The notes under the pieces: model-generated
Seen by the model: the letters and a program-made list of their open reading frames with translations, nothing else
Databases searched by the model: none
What the model was told of the DNA's origin: nothing
In this document: positions 1 to 64,000 of the stretch, one piece after another
How positions within the stretch are numbered: position 1 is the first letter of the stretch
Layout of the letters: each line of letters starts with the position of its first letter
Assembly (NCBI RefSeq): GCF_901933205.1
Contig: NC_044597.1
Coordinates: 1,786,126 to 1,850,125 of the forward strand
Origin: Camarhynchus parvulus
Lineage: Eukaryota > Chordata > Aves > Passeriformes > Thraupidae
Length of the DNA stretch: 64,000 nt
Direction: 5' to 3'
Translations under genes and position numbers: made by a program

Positions 1-482
1 GCTGTTTCTGTAATAATTTATTCTGTATCTCTGCATGGGGATCATTAGGCACACAGAGCACTGAGGCATCTGCAGGAGAGGGAATGGTGGGAGGCTGCTC
101 TGTCTGTAGCTGGTTATGGGCCTCTTGTACCAAGAAAACCCCTGGAAGTTCCCTGGGGCTGTCTGTAACTAATTGATTTGAGCTACATCAGGAATTAGTT
201 CCCTAAGGGATCTAGAAATGCCAGGTGATTTCTGTGCCTTGTCCCAGTGAGTGGATCCACTACAAGCTGCATTTCTGCTGTGTCTGCACAGGGGCAGCCT
301 GCTCCTCACACACCCTGTGTGTGCAGGGTGCTCTTGTGCAGACACTGGTGTGGTTTTCTGGAGGGATTTGAGATTTCTAATAGCTGAACTTGTGTAACAG
401 TCCATGGTTAGAAATAGTGGCTGTTTTAGGGGTGTCCCTGGTGTAAAACTCCCATTTTTGTTCCTCTGCTCTTTGGGGCTGC

Positions 483-639
483 TTTCCCACCCAGTGCCAC
501 CCCTGCCATGGCAGGGACACCTTCCACTGTCCCAGGGTGCTCCAACCTGGCCTTGGGCACTGCCAGGGATCCAGGAGCAGCCACAGCTGCTCTGGGCACC
601 CTGCCCACCCTCACAGGGAACAATTCCTAACATTTAATG

Positions 640-640
<1 letters not shown>
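483..640 (-). mobile_element. CR1 3' fragment
   Basis: CCCAGTGCCACCCCTGCC, GGACACCTTCCACTGTCCC and CTGCTCTGGGCACCCTG are the reverse complement of the songbird CR1 3' region found repeatedly in this window. Confidence 0.85.
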
Positions 641-684
<44 letters not shown>

Positions 685-895
685 ATATATATAAAAAAAA
701 TATATAAAATATATTATCTATTATATGATATATATAATAATAATATATATAATATATTATAATTTTAAAATGTATTATATATTATAATATATAATGTATA
801 TAATAATATATGTTTTATATAATATATAATATATAATATATAATATATATCATTATATATTATATATTATAGAATATATATAGAATATATAATGC
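641..895. repeat. (TA)n and degenerate AT-rich palindromic block
   Basis: About 30 bp of alternating TA/CA followed by about 220 bp composed almost wholly of A and T in TATATAATATAT-type words; strongly self-complementary. Confidence 0.95.
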
Positions 896-1997
896 TGAAA
901 CAGCACTAGACAATTAATAATATTTGGCTTATTATTTCCTTGAATTATTTAAAAATACTTAAAATGTAGACAATGTGGTTTTAGGTTGGATGGTTTGGGG
1001 TAGGGATTTGAAATAATGGGGGCTGGGCTTTGTGTTGATGGGTTAAAGCTGGAAGGTGATTTCTGATAACATATGGAACCAGCCTTCAGAGATGCAGGGG
1101 TTGTCAGGCAACTAAAGAAAGGTTTGTGAATCCACTTAGCTCCTTCTTGCAGCCTGGTTCTGTTCCTGCTATCGTCACTTGGGTTTTTTTTAGTATTTCC
1201 TAGCATGTTAATATGAAGAAATGGGTTTTTAGCAATGCTTCAGGGAAATGGGAGAAAACTCTATCTTGAATCTCTGTTTCTGTAATCACTTCTGCAACCT
1301 CATAACTGTCTTGTGAAATCATCACAAATCAGCTTGTGGCCTGCTTTCAGGACTTCTGCATTGCTGAATTATTTAAAATAAAACCACATAATTTGTTAAA
1401 AACCCCAAAATTATTTAGAATAAAATTTTGAAGACCGTGTGAATGTTTGTGGGCATATCTGGCCCTGTCATCTTTGGTTAATTTGTTTCTTGGCTCAGTG
1501 TTGCAGAAGCTGTGCGTCCTAATCTTGTGCTTAAAAAGTCACTGCCAAAGGGAGATGTCACTGCTGCCTCTCCATCTTCAGTTTTTGGGGTGCTGCTGTG
1601 TCGCACCTATTATGTGGACCTGCCTGAATAATTAAACTTAGCTAATAATTTTTTGTAATAGGAAAAAGTCTTTTAAAAAAGTCAGAGAATCTTTTTGAGG
1701 ATCATTTAAAGTGTGAACTTTGTAAGTATTACTTTTAATTTATTTTTCCCCTAGAGCACAGCAAGATCTTTTCTTTTCCTCTCCTGTTCTGGGTTCTGTG
1801 CCTCAGACCACAGAGGTCATTCAGGCTCAGGATAAACCCTGACTGAATTTGGAAGAAATTCTGCCATAAAAACAGATCTGCTTGAGTCCACAGAAAAGCA
1901 GCTGCTAGAAAGTAGTGGCACTTCTGTTTGCTGAATTCCCCACCAGGCAGGATGTAGATTCAGTGCAATAAAATTACCTTTGATTCATTTTTTTTAC

Positions 1998-2143
1998 AAC
2001 TGAAATGTCAATCCCCATGTCATGGAGTGATCTCTTTTTTTACAGGAAAACAACTAAAATGTTGGTCCTTGTGTCATGGAGTGATCTCTTTTTTTACAGG
2101 AAAACAACTAAAATGTTGATCCTCCTGTCATGGAGTGATCTTT
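1998..2143. repeat. 53-bp tandem repeat, about 2.7 copies
   Basis: GTCATGGAGTGATC occurs at 2019, 2073 and 2126, separated by TTTTTTACAGGAAAACAACT and AAAATGTTG. Confidence 0.92.
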
Positions 2144-3810
2144 TTTTGATCCAGGGTTGGTGGAAATGTTCAGGTGCCCTCACAATTGCAGGAGGGGATG
2201 AGAGCTGGTGCAGTGACAGCCCTGAGCAGTGGGACAGGGATCTTGGGAGCTGCAGTGGCTTTTGGAAGGATGAGGTTCAGCCTGGGGGCTCTGCATCATG
2301 TGTTCAGGATGCTGTCTCACATCAGGGAGGTTCTCTGGCAAAGACCAGAGTTTGGTGATGGAACACCCATATTGATCATCTCCAGAAGTTTTTCAGACCC
2401 CCAGGAACTGGAGAGCTGTGTTGGAGAAGGTTCTGTGAACAGAAAAAAAAAAAAACAAAACAAGGAACCCAGTTGCTAAAATTAATGGGAGAGCTTCTGT
2501 TGCAGTGCCCTGGAGCTGTGTCTGAGCCAGCTGATTGTGCTGCTGCTCATAAACCAAGGCTGGGTGTGCAGCTCCTCAGGCCCTGCTGCTCTGCTCCTCC
2601 CTGTGCAGGCACATCCTGCCCTCAGGGAGGCCAAAGGTTTGAAGGATGAAAAGATTTAACACCTTTCTCTGGTCTCCTGGGATGCAATAAAGCACTGACC
2701 TTCTATCAAAAAATCTGGAGTAATTGATGCCCTGGAGTTGTGTCATGTGCTTTTTCTGTAAAAAATAGAGCAAGACTTGCAAGCTGCTGCGTCTGAAGCT
2801 GCTGATGGCTGTGTGATGTTTGGGACCTCAGAATCCTGGGGAGTTCAGTGCCAGGGACAGCAGCATCCTGGGCTGTCACAGGGCAAATTCCAAGGGGGAT
2901 ATTTTTAATATTAACAGATATTCACATTGTCATTGGGTAACTTTTCTAAATATAAATGGGATGAAATTTGCATCCATGAGGTGTCCTCACTGCTCATGTG
3001 GCAAAATCCTGTGACCTGCATCCCAGGACCTCAGCTTACTCTGGTTCATTCCCTTGGCATTTTTAAAGATGTTTAGATGCAACACAACAAGCAACAATTC
3101 CCTGTAATTAAATTGTTGATCATCCTGGCTTGAGGAAGGAATGTGAGGCAACATGCACTCAAAAAATGGATGTGTTAATTAAAATGGACACGTCCTGGGT
3201 CATTGTTGCTTAATAGGAAGGTGGAGCTGCTGCTCCTGCTGAGCTGGCAGAGAGCAGCTCCCTGTGCTGTGTCAGAGCAGCTTTAGGTGCATTTCTTAAA
3301 ATCACTGATCATATTGTGAACAACTGATCTGGAGAAGGACATCTCTGGGCAGAGCAATCTGTGTAATTCTGTAGATGTTCTGCTTGGAGAAGCTCTCCTT
3401 TAGCACTCTTGTTTGTTCTGCTCTGTTGGATCAGGCAAGCACTAGGAACTCTGTTCTTGGGACTGTGAATTGTCTTTCTTGTGATGTTGGCAAATAGTGG
3501 CAATAGCAGAGCTGGGTATTAAAGCTGTGAGCACTTGGTAACTGCAGGTAAACAGTGCTGGAGTGACAGAGCTGCCCCTGCAGACCTGAGTTTATTTCAA
3601 CTTTGCAAACAAAGGGAAGCAGCAGTAAAACCCAGGATCCTTTAATTGTGGGAGAGGCCCCTCTGCCCTGATAAAGTGGCTCTGGAGTGCCAGGACAGGC
3701 AGTAATTTCCGGATTCAGACCCAGAGAGTGCAGGGCTGCGCTCAGAGACACAAACTGGGCAATGTGTTGAGTGTTTGATGAAGAGTGCTCAGTGCAGAGT
3801 GTCTGGCTGG

Positions 3811-4230
3811 TGCCTTGAGAGGCTCCCTGGAGCAGAGGCTGGACAGTGGTAAAGGAATAAAGTAGGGATTTATTGGGAGGCTTTCACAGGATGCACCTTG
3901 GGCAGCCTGGCTGTGACTCCACCCAAGATGGACTCAGAGTTACGAGTTTACACACTTTTATAAGTTTTGGTCCATTTCCATATTGGGGTTAATTGTCCAA
4001 TTACAGCTTCAGGTTATTCAGACCCATCCTCCCAATTTGCTCTCCTCAATTTGCTGTTGTTTGTACTTCTTGGGTGTTCTTGGGCTGGAAAAGGATTGTT
4101 TTGTCCAACTAAACTATGAAGAGAACTTGCTAACACTTTATATGAAGTTCAGAGTTAAATACTAATGCAGAATCTGGAAAATATGAAAGCTGAAATTTTC
4201 CTGTCTCCTACTCCTGTCTGTGCTGGGGGA
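3811..4230 (-). mobile_element. LTR (family B), minus orientation
   Basis: TGCCTTGAGAGG at left, then GCAGAGGCTGGACAG and TAGGGATTTATTGGG, the reverse complement of the 3' end of the 24405 copy. The right end is unclear and may have been disrupted by the neighbouring LTR at 4294. Confidence 0.7.
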
Positions 4231-4293
4231 GAGCTTTTCCCAGGCAGGGATGTTACCGCTGCCATGGGCAGACAACACAGGGAACATTCCCTA

Positions 4294-4699
4294 TGTTGTA
4301 TTTTCTGAGACCCCTGAGGAAGGGAGGAATTGAATGATGAATCTGACTCCATGTTCTTAGAAGGCTAATTTATTATTTTATATTACTATATTATATTAAA
4401 AAATTCTATACTAAGCTGTGCTAAAGAACAGAGAAAGGATGCAGACAGAAGGCTAAAAGATACTGATGAAAAACTCGTGACTCTCTCCCCAGAGTCTGAC
4501 ACAGCTTGACCCCTGATTGGCAAATAAGTAAAAACAATTCACATGAAACCAATGAAGCAATCTCTGAACCACATTCCAAAGCAGCAAAACACAGGAGAAG
4601 CAAATGACATATACTGTTTTCCTTTTTCTCTGAGGCTTCTCAGCTTCTCAGGAGAGAAATCCTGGGCAAAGAGATTTTTCAGAATATATGACAGTGACA
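4294..4699 (-). mobile_element. LTR, family A
   Basis: Same internal order as the complete copies: GATGAATCTGACTCCATG at left, AT-rich segment, CCTGATTGGC, CTTCTCAGGAGAGAAATCC, ending CAGTGACA. Only an approximate flank match (ccctat and ccctgt), so the left boundary is uncertain by a few bases. Confidence 0.85.
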
Positions 4700-5343
4700 C
4701 CCTGTTTCATTTCCAGCCCTGGCTGATGCAGGAGGAGCTGATGGGAGCTCTTCCCTCTCTCTTCCTGGGAGCTGTTTGGGTTTCTGTGCTGCAGCACGAT
4801 CACAGGGGGGTGATTCACAGCGTGGGAGTGGCTCAGGGGGGTGGGAAGGAGGGATCCACCTCACCCAGGCATCCCTGGATGCTGTGCTGAGGCTGCCTTG
4901 GCGGCAGCTCACTCAGCGTTCCCTGCCTTTGTCAAAAATGTGAATATTACTTCTGAGATTTGAGCTTCCCAATGCAGTCCTCTTTAATAAGAGAAGAAAA
5001 TTGGTATTTCTGAGTTTGTTGTTGAGAGAGAATGCAGCTCCTTTCTGAAGAGAATAAAAGCTTCCAGCAAACAACTAGAGGTCATGGGGAGCGGTTGGAA
5101 TGGCCAGGCCTGAGCAGGGCTGTGTGTTCCAGGGACAGCAGCTTATCCTGGCACAGCCAGGAGATCTGGAAGGGCCTGTCTGGCCAGGCCTGCTGGTCCA
5201 AAAAGATCCTTGTAGGTTGATTTCCTCTTGTGGCTGCAGAAATATGGAAGCTTTATTCAGTGTTTTTTTTGACATGTCCAGAAAAACCCTCTGCAAGCTA
5301 CTAAACTTCCTTAGTTAATTTTTAAAATTATTTAGAACCACAG

Positions 5344-5731
5344 TGTGATGGTGTTCACAGAGGTCTTAGGATGAGGGAAGAGATGAGGATCTGACTCCAT
5401 GTTTCAGAAGGCTTGATTTATTATTTTATGATATATATTATATTAAAACTATACTAAAAGAATAGAAGAAAGGATTTCATCAGAAGCCTAGCTAAGAATA
5501 GAAAAGGAAGGAATGATAACAAAGGGTTATCGGGTGTCTCGGACAGAGTCCAAGCCAGCTGATTGTGTTTGGCCATTAATTAGAAACAACCACATGAGAC
5601 CAATCACAGATGCACCTGTTGCATTCCACAGCAGCAGATAACCATTGTTTACATTCTGTTCCTGAGGCCTCTCAGCTTCTCAGGAGAAAAAATCCTAAGG
5701 AAAGGATTTTTCAGAAAATGTGTCTGTGACA
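5344..5731 (-). mobile_element. Solo LTR, main family (family A), complete
   Basis: 388 bp bounded by TG...CA and flanked by perfect 6-bp duplications ccacag (5338-5343 and 5732-5737), which suggests an ERVK/class II-type integration. Read on the minus strand it has the hallmark order: TGTCACAGACAC start, the AAGGATTTTT motif, then ATAATAAATCAAGCCTTCTG with a polyadenylation signal near the 3' end. No internal retroviral sequence, so it is a recombined solo LTR. Confidence 0.92.
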
Positions 5732-6522
5732 CCACAGCATTTAGGACAACTTGTGTCCCAGATGGTGACAGCACATTGTCATTCCTTTTATGAATATTAC
5801 AGAATTGTTCTTTAGAGGAGCCTTGGTTTTGTCTTTACTGTTTCCCCTGTCACAGAGCTTCCCCTCCAGGTCAGGACCCCACTCTCACCTGGCAGCCCAG
5901 AGCTCTGCTGGTGTTGCTGTTTTATGGCCATTTCTTGTGTCCTGCAGTGCTGAGCTGTTGCTCAGCTCTGTGGTGTGTTGTGGGTGTAGAGAGCAGGCAC
6001 AGTCCTTGAGTTTCCCTGTGCTGGGAGCTTGGTTGGTGCTGAGCCAGCTCCTCCTCCTGCTGGAGCTGCTGCTTGTCCTTATGTCCCCAGGTGTAATGTC
6101 CACGTCTGGTGTCCCTGGGATGTGGAGATGCAGGCAGAGCTTTGTGTTTCCTGTCAGGAGCATACTCCTGGAGAGGAGTGTAGGAGCTGTGATTCATCAT
6201 GTCAGTTCCCTGTTTATCTTCAGAGCCCCTTTGACATCATAATTCTTCCTGTCAGTGTTCAAACTTCATTTTACTGGCAGAGCCGTGGTGCTGAGTGAGT
6301 GTTTGGTTTGGAGGTAGCCGTGGTTCCACCCACAGAGGAACCACTGCTGGGGCTCTGGGGAGTGTGGACTGCCCTGCTCACCAGGAATTACAGCTCTGCA
6401 GGTGTATTGCACCTCTCTGCCCTCTTTGGGTGATGAGGCTCTGGGCTCAGAGAGGCTTTGGTGACGCTGGCAGGGGGCTATTTACAGATCACAAACGGGA
6501 CGGGGCTGCTGTGGAACTGCCT

Positions 6523-6994
6523 TGAGCTGTTTTATTTTTCAGCATCAGTCTCATTACATGGTGATGACAATGGGAAGATGCCAGCAGCTCACATCTCAGG
6601 CAGCAGACTAAGAATTTAATGCTACAACTCACTTTATAAGTTTTTTGACCAATCACACAAAGCAAAAGCACATTGACAGTAGTTCTATCCAACCACTATA
6701 AGCACAGGTACCTTTGGTTAAAACAATGCTTGGTTATTTTGAATACAATACCTGCTTGTAAGCCTTAAAACACAACACACAGAGCTCCATTATTAAGTTT
6801 CAACCTTCCTAATATCTTGCTAGATAAACTTTTCTGTAGCTTAGAGAGTTATTCTAGACAAGCGTTAATACACAGACCATTGTTCTATTTATCTTTGCTT
6901 TTCTACAGTTTAAATAATTTTTCTGGTGACCTATCTCATGGCTGCTGCTTAGCTCTGCTCACAGTTCTGCTGTCTCTGGGGCCTGCCTTTTGCA
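6523..6994. mobile_element. LTR-like AT-rich element (possible family B relative)
   Basis: TGAGCTGTTTTATTTTTCAG start, internal ACCAATCACACAAAGC, and an end CTGCTGTCTCTGGGGCCTGC resembling the 24405 end. Structure is similar to 41862-42572. No perfect target duplication; probably old. Confidence 0.55.
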
Positions 6995-7618
6995 GCTTTC
7001 CCAAAACCTTCTAATTTTGTGGATTCCCACATTTTGGTGCCCAACAGCTGTTACAGGAAAGCTTGGGTGCTTTTTGGAGCAGGGATCCCCATCTCAATGC
7101 AGCTCTGCTGGGGAAATGGAAATGTCTGGTACCCAGAGTGTTTCCTAACACTCCTCTCTCTGCCAGCACCTGAGTGCCAGAGATTCCATCTCTGTGCACC
7201 TGCATGTACATGGGATGTGTATCTGTGTCTGTTTTACACAAAGGAGATTTTTGAACATGCAATACTTGAACAATATTTGTCTTGTACAAATCATGTGAGA
7301 ACAGGGCACAGAACCAAACCTGCCTCAGCTTTAGAGGCTGTTTCATAATCTCTTGCTCAGCATTAGGAAATGAAATGAGTTCAGTTATCTTGGATGAGGA
7401 GCATCTTTGCCTTAGCACTTAATGTTTCAGCTCTTCTCAGTACCAGCTGTCAGCAGTGCTCTTCAGTCATTGCCACCACCTTATCTCTGTGGGGGGAAAC
7501 ATGTTTTTCCTTGGCTTCCTCTGCCGCCAGCCTCAATGATTCACAGGAGGTGAATTGACAAAACTTGAGAGGTGTGGTTTATGTATATGTGAAAATATCC
7601 AAATAGCAGCCCCACTTT

Positions 7619-7694
7619 CTGGGCTTTAGCAGGGTTTGGACTGGATGATCTCCAGAGGGCCTTTCCAACCCCGACTATTCTGTGATTTTGTGCA
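7619..7694 (+). mobile_element. CR1 3' terminal fragment
   Basis: TTTGGACTGGATGATCTCC, then AGAGGGCCTTTCCAACCCC and TATTCTGTGATT, the classic CR1 3' terminus. Confidence 0.85.
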
Positions 7695-8084
7695 CACTTG
7701 AGTTTTGTATTTTCTGTGGAGGAAAATGAGTCCTTGCAGCTTTAGGAAAAAAAAAATTCTGAAAGATCAGATGTTGTGGTGATTGTTTCTATTAAGTAGC
7801 TGTTTGTTCTTCAGGGGCAGTTTTTCTTTGTAAAAATAAAATATGCCAGTGTCATTAAGCCTCCTGTGTTTTGAGGCAACATTCCTGCTTTGTCACAAAC
7901 CCAGAGGTGGAATCCTTCGTATTTGTCTCTCAGAGTGAGATTTATCAGTGCCTTATATGGTCTTGTTTTCCTCCTGGCAATCAGAAGAAATGCTGGAACA
8001 GGTCTGGGTTTAATAGCAGGTGCTGCCTGGCTGATGCTGGATGGTGGATGCTGGCAATGCTTTAGCAGTGTGCAGTCACCTCCT

Positions 8085-8548
8085 CAGGACTGTGCTGTCC
8101 TTGCAGTCTTCTCTTTGCATAAACCAGAGCAATACCTGGAGAAGAGGAGGCTCAGAGGTGGCCTTATTGCTCTCTACACCTTCCTGAAGGGAGGCTGCAG
8201 ACAGGTGGGGTTGGTCTCTGACAGAAACAGAGGAGACAGGCTCCAGCTACATCAGGGAAGGTATAGGTTGGATATTAGGAAGAAATTTTTCACCAAAAGA
8301 ATAATAAAGTACTGGGATGCTCTTTCCAGGGAGGTGGTAGAATCACCATCTCTGGATGTGTTTAAAGAAAGACTGGACATGGCACTGGGTGCTATAGTCT
8401 ACTTGAAGTGTTGGGATGTAGGATGGGCTTGATCTTAGAGGCCTCTTCCAACCTCATTATTCTGGGATTCTGTGATTCTTTGATTCTGGGATTCTGTGGT
8501 TCTGGGATTCTGTGGTTCGTGGTTCTGTGGTTCTGTGATTCTGTTCCC
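8085..8548 (+). mobile_element. CR1 3' portion with decayed ORF2 C-terminus
   Basis: An open stretch here translates as YLEKRRLRGGLIALYTFLKG, then GCRQVGL and YRLDIRKKFFTKRIIKYWDA, LSREVVESPSLDVFKERLD, the recognisable C-terminal end of the CR1 reverse transcriptase ORF, followed by CTCTTCCAACCTCATTATTC and TTCTGTGATTC-type 3' repeats (8455-8548). The ORF is a remnant, not a host gene. Confidence 0.9.
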
Positions 8549-10539
8549 AGTGCAGACAGGAGCAGCAGCTTGGCTGGGTGCAGTTTGTCACTGAGGATTA
8601 AAAATGCACTCGAGGACTAGTGCTGTAAAAAGATTTAATCCAGGAGCTCCATGTCCAGAGGAGCTGGGATACAGGGGATATTTCTCCAGAAATATCCCCT
8701 GTAATGCGTTTTATCAGGGCATGTCCTTCACAAAACTGTGCCCCGCAGAAGGGAGAAGTGATAAAATGGTGAATGTATGCTGTGAAGTGCCCCAAGCCAA
8801 GAGGCCTCAGCACACAGGCTGTGTATCTCATAAATCCACTGATGTCATATATTTTATTACAAGAACATTTGAGTCTTTTATTACACTCAGCATTCAGATA
8901 GATAAATCTGCTTCAGGCCTGAAAATGGAATCTTTTTTGGTTGTCACATATGTCAAGGGCAATTGAGCATTATTTAGTAAAAGTAATGAGTTGGTCCTTT
9001 TCTAAATAGCAAGTACTTGAGACAAATCTCATTGTGCCATAAAAGTTGATCTGAACTTTAGAGCAGGCTGGGGGGAATTTCTGGGGGGAAATTTCTCTGA
9101 TTCTTGTCCCAGAGGGGCTGGGGGAGGAAGGCTGAGCAGGGCAGGAACTCCTGGGAAATGATTTAGATGTGTGTGTTGGGATCAGTGCATTTCCTGTGCT
9201 TGCTGCTGGGATTTAAGGGTGGTTTAAGAGAAAATCCCTCCTGAATTACTTTTAGCAATAGGTTGAGGCTGTCAGATAGTTTCTGTTGCACTGCCTGCAA
9301 ATTTGTATCTGACAGAGGTAGCTGTGCTTTGATTCTGCAAATGACACCTTGGGGAGCAAGTTCAGCTTTTCCCCAAATGAAATGTCTTCTAATGACAGAA
9401 ACATCCTGCCTTTCCCATCCCTTTCTCCACTTCTGGAGGCATTTTGATCACAATTTTCATCGTTCAGCCCTTGTTTTGTGGTATAATTCTGCAGGAGCAG
9501 GTGGGGTGAGGGTGTAGGATGGGGCTGAGATCCCTCTGTGTGCTCCCCCCATGCTCCATCCTGCCTCATGATGGGGATGGGCAGCTTGGGCAGGCAAAAT
9601 TAAAACTGACAAATTAAAAACTTATTTCAGTTTTTAATTGCTGATTGATGAGTAACAGTGGAAAGAACAAAAACAAGCAGATACTCCTGGAAAAGGATTG
9701 GTCCTCTGACATTAGAGAATAAAAAGAGGGGGAGGACTCCCCCACAAAATTTGTTGCAGTAATTTTTTCATAGTAATAGGCTGGAATTAACTATTTTACC
9801 TAATTTTCTTCTGTGTGTTACGGATCTGGGATGTTTCCTATAGAGTGGAAAATACTCACATGTGATATTTCTTTTGAGAAGTCATACAAAGGGATTGTGG
9901 GGTTGGATAGCAGCTGGCTGAGGTCAAACCTTCCTGTGGACTCTCACTGCACTGGGTGAAGGGGTTTATGCAGAATGGACATGCTGAAATTCCAGTTTTT
10001 TGAGTTGTGCTCAGGGAAGAGGGAAGGTCACATCTTTATCCCTCCCTTCCTCCCCACATGGGCTCTGTGACCCAGCCCAGCACTGAGACAGGGTTGTAGG
10101 GAGCTCCTCTGGCTCCAGGCTGCTTTCCTTAGCAGCTTCCAGAAAATCGCAGTGCCCTGTGCAAGAAACACCTTCCAGGGAATGCTGATTGCTCCTGCCT
10201 CAGTGCCAGGGTTCACCTGCAAGTTAACAGGGTTTGCCTTGCAGGCTTTCTCCCAGCTAATTTTAAAGTATTTGTATAGGTAGGGTAGAAAATACAAAGT
10301 ACATAATAGTCCCAAAATGCAGAGCTTTGGGATACAAACACCTGTGACATGTGAAATGTTTGGAGGAACCTGGGAGAAGGGCTTGTTGATACCAGTGGGC
10401 TCTGAGAGTGTGCCAGGACTCAGGAGATCTGTTTTGTGCTTTTGCAGAAGTCTTGAGGCTTGGCTTGGTAAAGGAAAAATAGAATTTTATTTGATATTTT
10501 CTCCAATCAATTTTATTTATATTTACTCCTCTCTTGCAG

Positions 10540-64000
<53,461 letters not shown>

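Larger units (their letters stand above)
1..10539 (+). other. NSF intron 1 (3' part)
   Basis: No coding exon or CpG-rich promoter was recognised, so exon 1 and the promoter probably lie upstream of the window. It holds a CR1 fragment, a TA-rich block, a 53-bp tandem repeat, four LTR or LTR-like copies and two CR1 copies, each listed separately. The stretches 900-1990, 2150-3800, 4710-5330, 5740-6510, 7000-7610 and 8550-10530 show nothing I recognise. Ends in the acceptor at 10539. Confidence 0.85.

Noticed and set aside
5790..6242. 150-codon plus-strand frame in intron 1
   Set aside because: No recognisable domain; overlapping open frames occur on the other strand; likely chance.
7890..8432. 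180-codon open frame on the plus strand
   Set aside because: Its C-terminal half is the CR1 reverse-transcriptase end; it is a decayed LINE fragment, not a host gene.
1..10539. Search for NSF exon 1 and its promoter
   Set aside because: No CpG-rich segment and no short MAGR-coding exon with a donor that I could support; probably upstream of the window.

Overview
The window is a piece of a vertebrate nuclear genome, almost certainly a bird and probably a songbird. The reasons are numerous 3' ends of CR1 LINEs on both strands, passerine-type solo LTRs with 6-bp target duplications, no SINE/Alu-like repeats, and a gene of conserved exons separated by GT-AG introns. There is one protein-coding gene, NSF (N-ethylmaleimide-sensitive factor, the AAA+ ATPase that takes SNARE complexes apart), on the + strand. 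Eighteen coding exons lie between 10540 and 63329. Joined, they give 2145 nt = 715 codons with no stop or frameshift, corresponding by alignment to residues 5-719 of the 744-residue mammalian protein. The first exon (about four residues) and the last (about 25 residues) fall outside the window, so 1-10539 and 63330-64000 are partial introns.

Layout: 1-10539, intron 1 (TA-rich block, CR1s, several LTRs). 10540-26766, N-domain exons 2-7. 32302-50057, exons 8-13 covering the linker and the D1 ATPase (Walker A, pore loop, Walker B, arginine fingers). 50789-63329, exons 14-19 covering the D2 ATPase. Intron 8 (10.1 kb) and intron 17 (8.1 kb) are the largest. The ATPase motifs needed for activity are all present, so the gene looks functional.

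The non-coding DNA is dominated by (i) CR1 3' fragments; (ii) about eleven copies of a single ~390-bp LTR family, nine of them antisense to NSF, four with independently expanded pentanucleotide microsatellites at the same internal position; (iii) a few other LTRs, one inserted inside a CR1 and one inserted 20 bp upstream of exon 9; and (iv) six minisatellite arrays with periods of about 20-65 bp, two of which start within about 10 bp of a 5' splice site (exons 8 and 17).

I found no new enzymatic system, CRISPR array, RNA gene or second gene. The notable content is the close contact between mobile or tandem repeats and the splice sites of an essential gene.
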